A stretch of 64,000 nt of DNA, taken from positions 1 through 64,000 of the forward strand of contig JAXJXV010000010.1 in assembly GCA_036307305.1 (NCBI GenBank), read 5' to 3'. The DNA comes from SIG607 sp036307305 (GTDB lineage Bacteria; Bacillota; Clostridia; Oscillospirales; Acutalibacteraceae). Numbering within the stretch: position 1 is the stretch's first letter; every line of letters starts with the position of its first letter. The notes below the pieces were generated by a model, which searched no databases, was not told the DNA's origin, and saw nothing but the letters and a program-made list of their open reading frames with translations. The position numbers and the translations under genes are program-made. Below are positions 58,186 through 64,000 of this stretch, one piece after another.

Positions 58186-58797
58186 ATGAAACAGGAAGAG
58201 ATACGTCAAAAACTTATGGAAAGTGCTATCCATGTGGTTGCTACTGAGGGTATTCATAAAGCTACCACTAAGGCTATAGCAGCCCATTCCGGTGTTAATG
58301 AAGTGTATATTTATCGCACGTTTAAGGATAAGGATGATTTGTTAGCACAAACGTTTGCCTTAATAGATAGCGAACTTATTGCGTGCATTCTAAAATACGT
58401 ACCCATTATGCAGATGAAAGGCATCGACATCGAGGAAAGGTGCCACATATTCTTTAGAAGTTGTTGGAAGAATATTCTTGATTATAATAAATGTTCTTTT
58501 TTTATTAAGTATTATTACTCTCAATATTATAACTCTTATTCACCACTGAAACGAAAAAAGGCATATTCCGAAGTTATAGAGAGCTTCACCCCTGCCTTCA
58601 AACCGGGTACAGATGTATGGCGTATGTTTAACCGCATCCTCGATATTGTATACTCCACCATTATTAAAATTCTGCGCAACGAAATTCCCGATAACGATGA
58701 AACAGCGGAGGATGTTTTTGCGGTCGTTTATTCTGCGATTGAGCCGCAACTTTCCTGGGGTAATAAAAAGGTGGCGGAGACTGTTTCGGAAAACTAA
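58186..58797 (+). CDS. TetR-family transcriptional regulator
   Basis: A 203-residue repressor-type protein. The DNA-binding domain is at the N-terminus: IRQKLMESAIHVVATEGIHK, TTKAIAAHSGVNEVYIYRTF and KDKDDLLAQTF. The C-terminal ligand/dimer domain is aromatic-rich and unassigned. The signal-peptidase gene starts 20 bases after its stop, so it is the first gene of the surface-protein cluster and probably its regulator. Confidence 0.9.
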   Translation: MKQEEIRQKLMESAIHVVATEGIHKATTKAIAAHSGVNEVYIYRTFKDKDDLLAQTFALIDSELIACILKYVPIMQMKGIDIEERCHIFFRSCWKNILDYNKCSFFIKYYYSQYYNSYSPLKRKKAYSEVIESFTPAFKPGTDVWRMFNRILDIVYSTIIKILRNEIPDNDETAEDVFAVVYSAIEPQLSWGNKKVAETVSEN

Positions 58798-58817
58798 AAA
58801 TAAAGAGAGGGTATATT

Positions 58818-59567
58818 GTGAAGAAAGTATTTAACATAATCAAAACCACACTGGTATGGCTGATTGTTCTGCTTGCAGTATCGATAATGATTTTTACTGT
58901 CATTTCCTGCACCACCTTTAACCGGAACGACCGTAGTCTTTTCGGTTATAAGATGTACATAGTTAATTCGGATTCTATGTCTGCTACTGATTTTAAGGCT
59001 GGTGATTTAATGCTCGTCAAAGAGATTGATCCCTCTACTCTCAAGGAGGGTGATATCATCACCTTCATGTCGCAGGATACTGATAGCTTCGGTGAGACCA
59101 TCACCCATAAAATCCGTAAGGTTACGGCTGATGCTGAAGGAAATCCTGGCTTTGTTACTTACGGTACCACTACGGACACCGACGATAAAACAATTGTTAC
59201 TTATCCTTACGTATTAGGTAAGTATCAAAGCAACATTCCCGGTCTTGGTTTCTTCTTTAATTTTTTAAAGACAACGCCTGGTTATTTCGTGTGTATCTTC
59301 ACACCGTTTATGCTGATTATCATTTATGAAGGCGTGAAGTTCTTTAATCTGTTCCGAAGATATAAGAAGGAGCAAATGGAAGAAATGCAGGCTGAGAGAG
59401 ATAAGATCGATGCTGAAAAAGCAGAAAATGCCAAGATGCTGGAAGAACTCAAGGCTCTCAAAGCACAGCTTGAAGGTCAACAGCTCGTGGCAGTAGCAGT
59501 TGAATCGGCGAACGACACACCTGATGATACTGTATACGACACAGCACCCGGTGCTGAAACCGAGTAA
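58818..59567 (+). CDS. SipW-type signal peptidase I with C-terminal coiled coil
   Basis: Membrane peptidase of the ER-type (Ser-His) branch. One N-terminal membrane helix, then IVNSDSMSATDFKAGDLMLV with catalytic Ser, TLKEGDIITF, and ETITHKIRKV with catalytic His. A second hydrophobic segment (about 155-175) leads to a cytosolic heptad-like tail with EQMEEMQAERDKIDAEKAEN. SipW enzymes process TasA/camelysin precursors, two of which follow. Start is GTG 58818 after AGAGAGGG. The 249-aa length exceeds typical SipW because of the tail. Confidence 0.9.
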   Translation: MKKVFNIIKTTLVWLIVLLAVSIMIFTVISCTTFNRNDRSLFGYKMYIVNSDSMSATDFKAGDLMLVKEIDPSTLKEGDIITFMSQDTDSFGETITHKIRKVTADAEGNPGFVTYGTTTDTDDKTIVTYPYVLGKYQSNIPGLGFFFNFLKTTPGYFVCIFTPFMLIIIYEGVKFFNLFRRYKKEQMEEMQAERDKIDAEKAENAKMLEELKALKAQLEGQQLVAVAVESANDTPDDTVYDTAPGAETE

Positions 59568-59605
59568 GTTATACCCCGTTCCCAAAGAAAAGAGTTGATC
59601 CCTTA

Positions 59606-59746
59606 ATGTTACAGTTTATTTTAGGAGTTTTAGTAGGAAGTCTTGTTAGTTTCTTCGTGTTTGCAATATGCAGCATGGCAGGAACCGACGACCGAACCGA
59701 TGAACAATGCACCAAGAATTTAGGAGATAGTGATGCCAGAAAATAA
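59606..59746 (+). CDS. Small membrane protein, DUF3789-like
   Basis: A 46-residue product, MLQFILGVLVGSLVSFFVFA then ICSMAGTDDRTDEQC. One glycine-containing membrane helix followed by a polar tail resembles DUF3789 proteins of phages and conjugative elements. Its last 14 bases overlap the next small gene. The ribosome-binding site is weak. Confidence 0.55.
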   Translation: MLQFILGVLVGSLVSFFVFAICSMAGTDDRTDEQCTKNLGDSDARK

Positions 59747-59960
59747 CACTGATACAGAGCTGTATTGGCTCATTGGCATTGTTGTCGCATTTTTTCTAAT
59801 TTTATTATTGTTCGGTTTGGTGAATTTCATCAACGACTTTTCACAAGAACTCAGATACTTAAACAACGAAATAGGACGAACGACCGGTGCCGAGCGTAGG
59901 TATTGGATTCGCCAAAGGCGGAGACTATGGTTGTCCTTGATACCGTTTGTGAAATACTGA
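59733..59960 (+). CDS. Small membrane protein of unknown function
   Basis: A 75-residue product with one strongly hydrophobic segment (about 9-31) and a C-terminal Arg-rich stretch (ERRYWIRQRRRLWLS). AGGAGA is 5-6 nt before ATG 59733. It is coupled to the preceding small gene. No family recognised; both may be leftovers of an integrative element. Confidence 0.6.
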   Translation: MPENNTDTELYWLIGIVVAFFLILLLFGLVNFINDFSQELRYLNNEIGRTTGAERRYWIRQRRRLWLSLIPFVKY

Positions 59961-60250
59961 TTTACTTACAACAGAGGTCTTCTCTGTAGTGAGCGTGGTA
60001 ATAAAAATGTGTCTTGTCTTCAAACATTTTTACCTCGCGCCGTCCCATCCATGTTGGATGGGCGGCAATCAAAGGGCAAAAACCGCAAGCGGTTTTTAAG
60101 TAATAAGTAATAGTGAATAAGTAATAAGTTAGGTGTGCCTACGGCACGGTTAATACCGTCGGCTTTGCCGACACCTTGCTTCTTCACTCTTACATCTTAC
60201 TTCTCACCTTAAAATGCGAAGCATTTTGTCTTTTGATTGCTGAAGAGCAA
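59961..60250. repeat. Gene-free composite of hairpins and short direct repeats
   Basis: About 290 bases without a gene. It holds GGTA.AAAAATGT/ACATTTTTACC, a bulged hairpin (60040-60076, also found near 63744), AAAACCGC/GCGGTTTT, repeated AAGTAATAAG-like units (60100-60130), GTGCC/GGCAC, GTCGGC/GCCGAC, AAAATGC/GCATTTT and TTGCT/AGCAA. It resembles a MITE-like or REP-like intergenic element. Confidence 0.55.
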
Positions 60251-60268
60251 TGAAGGAGAGTTTATGTT

Positions 60269-60931
60269 ATGAAAGATTCTTTGAAGAAGATTTGGAATAT
60301 CATATCCACCACGCTTGTAGTGCTAATGGTGCTTTGCGCCGTATTTTTGATGGGTTCAAGACTGATTGGCTATGAGTGCTATACCGTAATTTCGGGCAGT
60401 ATGGAGCCGAAATATATGGTTGGTGATTTGATTTATGTTAAAGAGGTTGATGTAAACAGCATCAAGGCCGGTGATGACATTACTTTCATCCTGAATGAGG
60501 ATTTGGTAGTTGCAACCCATCAGGTTGTACGTGTAGATCCTGATAATCAACGTTTTTATACAAAAGGACTTGCAAATGAGATTGAGGATCAAGATCCCGT
60601 ACATTTCAATAATGTAATTGGTGTCCCTCAGTTTTCAATTCCCAAACTGGGTTATGTATCTGACTTTGTGCAAAACCCTCCCGGTATGTATATCACAATC
60701 GGTGTCGGAATCGTCTTGATCTTGCTTGTATTTCTTCCGGATATGCTTGGTAAGAAAAAAGAAGATGAAAAAAATCAAGAGACTGCTGCTCAAACAGAAA
60801 TTGATGCCACAGCTGAAGAAAACGAAAGATTGAAAGCAGAGATCGAGCGACTCAAGGCTGAAACCACTGTACATTTATCGTCTGGGGAATTAGGCCAGCT
60901 TGCTGCTCAGAAAGATAATAAGAGCAAATAA
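60269..60931 (+). CDS. Second SipW-type signal peptidase I with C-terminal coiled coil
   Basis: A 220-residue paralogue of the upstream peptidase. N-terminal membrane helix, YTVISGSMEPKYMVGDLIYV with catalytic Ser, SIKAGDDITFIL, VATHQVVRVD with catalytic His, a second hydrophobic segment (about 146-165) and a charged helical tail ENERLKAEIERLKAE. GAAGGAG precedes ATG 60269. It lies directly upstream of the camelysin-like gene and is its most likely processing enzyme. Confidence 0.9.
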   Translation: MKDSLKKIWNIISTTLVVLMVLCAVFLMGSRLIGYECYTVISGSMEPKYMVGDLIYVKEVDVNSIKAGDDITFILNEDLVVATHQVVRVDPDNQRFYTKGLANEIEDQDPVHFNNVIGVPQFSIPKLGYVSDFVQNPPGMYITIGVGIVLILLVFLPDMLGKKKEDEKNQETAAQTEIDATAEENERLKAEIERLKAETTVHLSSGELGQLAAQKDNKSK

Positions 60932-61016
60932 TTATGATTTTAGATTCGCGCCTGTTAAGGAATTCCAATAGGCACGAGTTTGAAATATAAACTTTGAGGA
61001 AAGGAGGATAAGAAGA

Positions 61017-61715
61017 ATGAAGATGACTAAGAAAAAGGTGTTTGTTGCAGCTCTTGCAATCTGCCTTATTGCCATTATCTCCATGGGTACTTTGGCCTGG
61101 TTTAACGCTACTGACGATATCACCAATAACTTCAAAGTTGCTACTGACGAGAATGACACTGATCCCACCTTCTCCGTAAAGGTTTCTGAAACTGATCTTG
61201 ATGGAAATGAAACCGAGGATGGTGTTACTTACTACAATGTAGTTCCCGGTGATGTTATCAATAAAGATCCTAAAATTACCAACACTGGTGATTACACTCA
61301 GTGGATCCGCGTTAGCGTTACTATGACTAAGGCTGACTACTGGAAGAATTTCGGTGGTTCTTTGAAATTTACCGACATTTTTGAAGGTTCTACCTATGAT
61401 TATGCTTCTAATGTTGGAACTGCTACCGAAAAGTGGTTGATGGTCAACAACGCTGTAGCACCCGATGCCAACGGTAATGCCGTATGGTATCTGTACCTTA
61501 ACAGAGAGTTTGCTGCAGGTAGCGATGAGATCCTCTTCACCGAGGTTAACATCGACGAAGATTTCACTCTTGATGAAATCAAGTCTTTGGGCAGCGAATT
61601 CAGCATTACTGTTAAGGCAGATGCCGTTCAGCGCGACAACACCGGCGACAATGCAGTAGAAGCCTTCGCAACCGTTGGCTGGACTGCAGGTACCGAGTTT
61701 GCTGACAAGGACTAA
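61017..61715 (+). CDS. Camelysin/TasA-like protein with SipW-dependent signal
   Basis: A 232-residue exported protein. The signal is KKKVFVAALAICLIAIISMG followed by TLAWFNATDD, the hallmark (AWF) of SipW substrates. The mature beta-sandwich-like part has VVPGDVINKDPKITNTGDYT, typical of TasA/CalY fibre proteins. AAAGGAGG precedes the ATG. In Bacillus such proteins form biofilm fibres; a fibre subunit role here is inferred from family and neighbours. Confidence 0.88.
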   Translation: MKMTKKKVFVAALAICLIAIISMGTLAWFNATDDITNNFKVATDENDTDPTFSVKVSETDLDGNETEDGVTYYNVVPGDVINKDPKITNTGDYTQWIRVSVTMTKADYWKNFGGSLKFTDIFEGSTYDYASNVGTATEKWLMVNNAVAPDANGNAVWYLYLNREFAAGSDEILFTEVNIDEDFTLDEIKSLGSEFSITVKADAVQRDNTGDNAVEAFATVGWTAGTEFADKD

Positions 61716-61781
61716 TTGGTAAATGAAAATCTCTGAATTACGGCTTTATAAGAGGTTGGATTACATAAAAGCCAAAATCAA

Positions 61782-61835
61782 AACTGCACTCGTTTTGTCG
61801 GCAATAGCGAACTGCAGTCGTTTATCTGCCGGCAA
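61782..61835 (+). repeat. Imperfect direct repeat in the intergenic leader
   Basis: AACTGCACTCGTTTTGTCGGCAA (23 bases; first 20 shown as a near match) at 61782-61804 recurs imperfectly at 61810-61835 (AACTGCAGTCG...CCGGCAA). It lies just upstream of the beta-helix gene's ribosome-binding site. Confidence 0.45.
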
Positions 61836-61858
61836 ATCTAATTAAGGAGGTCATGAAA

Positions 61859-63712
61859 ATGACAAAATCAAAAAGCACAAAGCGTGCTCTGCTGCTTAGT
61901 GCGCTCTCTCTTTTGATGTGCGTATCTATGCTCATTGGTAGTACATTCGCTTGGTTTACCGATACCGCTTCAACAGCAGTAAACACAATCCAATCTGGTA
62001 CACTTGACGTTGTACTTGAAAAGTTTGACGAAGCTAAAGGCGAATGGGTAACCGCTGAAGGAGAAACACTTAAGTGGATCACCACTGACGCAGTTGACAA
62101 CGTTTTTTGGGAACCCGGCTGCACATACAAGCTCCCCAAACTTCGCGTTCGCAACGCTGGTAACTTAGCACTTAAGTATGAGGTAGAAATTACCGCTCTT
62201 AAGGGCGACGCTAAATTACTTGAAGTTATTGAATTCACTGGCTTGCCCACCAATGCAACCTTAACTGCAGGTGCTGCTAACGAATTCCAAATCGAAGGTC
62301 ATATGGCTGAAGAAGCTGGCAACGAATATCAAAACCTTAAGATTGATAACATTGCTATCACTGTTTATGCTACTCAGCTTGCTTATGAATCTGACTCTTA
62401 CGGCCCCGACTATGACGAAGAAGCTGTAATCGGCACTTATATCGAACTTGGCGAAGGCGAAGACCTTCTTGCTGCATTAGCTTCTGCTGAAGCTGGCAAG
62501 CCTGTTACCATTAAGTTAATGGGCAACGTTGAATGGCCTACCGAAGGTCACCACGGTGAAAACGACATTACTCCTGCTTCTGCTATTGTAATTAACGGTA
62601 ACGGCTACACCATTACTGCTACAGGCGCTGGCGTAACTCCTATTGGCGATACCGAAGCTCCCATGACACTTAAAAACGTTAAAATCGTTGATAATTCAGT
62701 TTCTTACAAAGAAAATGCTTGGGAATTTACTTACCTTGAAGTTGGCGGCACAAAGCTTAACTGCGAAAACGTAACCTTCGCTGATGAAATTCAGTTTGGT
62801 ACTAACGCAACCTTCACAAACTGCACCTTCGAAAGCAACGAAGAAAGTGTTTATGCAGTTTGGGTTGAAGATGGCAATGCAACCTTCATCAACTGTGCTT
62901 TCACCGGTTACAGAGGTATTAAGGTACACGAAGCCTACGGTTCAGAAGTTAAGACTGTTGTAGTTGATAACTGCACCTTCAAGAACATCACTAAGAAGCC
63001 CGGTATGGCTATTGGTACCTTAAATGCTGATACCACCGTTTCTATTACTGATAGCACCTTTATCAATTGCCAAGCAGGCGATCAAGGTCTTTACATTTAC
63101 GAAACCGATACTGATGTAACCACCTTCAAGTTTGTAAATGTGAACAACACAATTGCTACAGGCGTTTCCAATAATACAGAACTTAAAGATGCTATTGCTG
63201 CAGGTGAAGACACTATCGTCCTTGGCGGAGGTGAATATTCTCTTCCCACACTTGCTAATACAGAAGGCGTTACTATCATAGGTGCCGAAGGTGCTACAAT
63301 CGGTGGCGACTCCGCTTCCACCGGTTTTGGTGGCAACTTCGGTAAGAATACTACCATCAAGAACGTAACCTTCGCCGGCACTTCCAACGGTGTTCGTTAT
63401 TCTTATGCTCAGGGTGGCACTACCGTTTTTGAAAACTGCACCTTCGCAGGTGACACCATGTACGGATTCCACATTGATGAGTCCGAAGGTGCTACATTTA
63501 TATTTAATGACTGCACATTCTCCGGCTTCAATGCATTCGCAAGCGACCTCGTAAAGGTTACTTTCAACAATTGCACATTCCTTCACAACGGCAACTACGG
63601 CCATACAAACATCTGGTCTATAGGTGAGTTTAACGGCTGTACATTCGGCGAAGGCGCAACATTTGGTACTCGCGGTAGCGGTGTTATCTATGTTGACGGT
63701 GTAAAGAAATAA
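61859..63712 (+). CDS. Surface beta-helix protein with SipW-dependent signal
   Basis: A 617-residue exported protein. The signal SKSTKRALLLSALSLLMC leads to GSTFAWFTDTAS, the SipW-substrate form. Residues about 40-190 look like a camelysin/TasA-type domain (QSGTLDVVLEKF, LPKLRVRNAGNLALKYEVE). The remainder is a right-handed parallel beta-helix with recurring F-x-N/D-C-T-F turns (FTNCTFES, FINCAFTG, VDNCTFKN, FENCTFAG, FNDCTFSG, FNNCTFLH). ATG 61859 is better spaced from AAGGAGGT than ATG 61853. Function may be adhesion or glycan binding; no catalytic residues are evident. Confidence 0.85.
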   Translation: MTKSKSTKRALLLSALSLLMCVSMLIGSTFAWFTDTASTAVNTIQSGTLDVVLEKFDEAKGEWVTAEGETLKWITTDAVDNVFWEPGCTYKLPKLRVRNAGNLALKYEVEITALKGDAKLLEVIEFTGLPTNATLTAGAANEFQIEGHMAEEAGNEYQNLKIDNIAITVYATQLAYESDSYGPDYDEEAVIGTYIELGEGEDLLAALASAEAGKPVTIKLMGNVEWPTEGHHGENDITPASAIVINGNGYTITATGAGVTPIGDTEAPMTLKNVKIVDNSVSYKENAWEFTYLEVGGTKLNCENVTFADEIQFGTNATFTNCTFESNEESVYAVWVEDGNATFINCAFTGYRGIKVHEAYGSEVKTVVVDNCTFKNITKKPGMAIGTLNADTTVSITDSTFINCQAGDQGLYIYETDTDVTTFKFVNVNNTIATGVSNNTELKDAIAAGEDTIVLGGGEYSLPTLANTEGVTIIGAEGATIGGDSASTGFGGNFGKNTTIKNVTFAGTSNGVRYSYAQGGTTVFENCTFAGDTMYGFHIDESEGATFIFNDCTFSGFNAFASDLVKVTFNNCTFLHNGNYGHTNIWSIGEFNGCTFGEGATFGTRGSGVIYVDGVKK

Positions 63713-63743
63713 GATTATATTCTATTTAATTTATCACATAAGT

Positions 63744-63830
63744 CCGTCCCAACTCCCTTCGGGGAGTTGGGCGGCAAGCAAAGGGTATGTGCCTTTGATT
63801 ATACTATACGCTTGTACCTTTTGCTTGCCG
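63744..63830. repeat. Hairpin repeat element between SipW-substrate genes
   Basis: CCCAACTCCC/GGGAGTTGGG with a TTCG tetraloop (63748-63771) sits in a bulged CCGTCCC/GGGCGG frame shared with the copy at 60040. Next to it, CGGCAAGCAAAGGGTA (63772-63787) pairs with TACCTTTTGCTTGCCG (63815-63830), a 16-bp stem. It may be an attenuator or a mobile structured element. Confidence 0.6.
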
Positions 63831-63901
63831 AGGACTGAATCCAAGGCAAAAAGGCACTATTAAAAATTTTACTTTATTCCTTAGAAAAGGAGGTTAGAGC
63901 A

Positions 63902-64000
63902 ATGACTAAAACCAAAAGTACCAAGCGTGCTTTGCTTATGAGCGCTTTGTCACTTCTTATGTGCATTTCTATGCTCATTGGTAGTACGTTCGCCTGGTTT
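63902..64000 (+). CDS. Start of a further SipW-substrate surface protein (cut by window end)
   Basis: The first 33 codons read MTKTKSTKRALLMSALSLLM, CISMLIGSTFAWF, nearly identical to the signal of the beta-helix gene at 61859. AAAGGAGG precedes ATG 63902. It is therefore a paralogue in tandem, truncated only by the window edge. The mature part is not visible. Confidence 0.85.
   Translation, partial: MTKTKSTKRALLMSALSLLMCISMLIGSTFAWF

Overview
The window looks like a chromosomal segment of an anaerobic, low-GC, Gram-positive gut-type Clostridia, most likely the Ruminococcaceae/Oscillospiraceae. Supporting signs are a type I dockerin on a secreted protein, a Firmicutes-style SRP RNA-dnaX-ybaB-recR block, LexA, a CotJABC spore-coat operon, SipW/camelysin-type surface proteins, a class B sortase, an apparent preQ1 riboswitch of the Ruminococcaceae type, and many TTGACA-17-TATAAT promoters. 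No plasmid, rRNA or CRISPR signature is present. All assignments come from reading the sequence; no database search was run.

Layout. 1-6.5 kb: tRNA-Thr, a three-gene sugar ABC importer without its ATPase, a secreted dockerin protein and mntP. 6.5-13.9 kb: rpsO-pnp with a long hairpin between them, prfC, a clan GH-A glycosidase and an FkbM methyltransferase. 13.9-25.5 kb (minus strand): a surface glycopolymer operon read from glf (galactofuranose) through four family 2 glycosyltransferases, a Wzy-like polymerase, a Wzx-like flippase, TagB/F and TagD, ending in a membrane protein with nucleotide-binding-like and RyR-like segments. 25.5-29 kb: Lrp regulator, DUF896, recR, ybaB, dnaX and SRP RNA. 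29-39 kb: NUDIX, zinc-finger membrane proteins, HAD phosphatase, riboswitch plus queuosine-precursor transporter, SDR, split TSUP permease, lexA, rnhA, lipoprotein, birA, a sortase substrate next to a class B sortase, and an LCP ligase. 39-51 kb: an AT-hook membrane protein, nadE with an apparently dead glutaminase domain, EamA permease, Gx/NusG-II proteins facing apbE, secA, a deacetylase-fold protein and the cotJ operon.

51-64 kb is accessory DNA. A Fic toxin with its likely antitoxin and an AT-rich KAP-family NTPase resemble a defence or conflict module. Next come a divergent XRE/SLOG pair and a tyrosine recombinase. Immediately downstream of the recombinase are three copies of an 18-bp dyad site, one inverted relative to the other two. 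The inverted pair brackets a consensus promoter and the direct pair brackets an intrinsic terminator. This has the anatomy of a site-specific DNA switch. It lies ahead of a Cys-rich KTR protein, a TetR regulator and a cluster of two SipW-type signal peptidases, a camelysin/TasA-like protein and at least one beta-helix protein with the same export signal; the signal is repeated in a further gene cut by the window end. The possible recombinase-controlled surface-fibre locus is the most interesting feature of the window.
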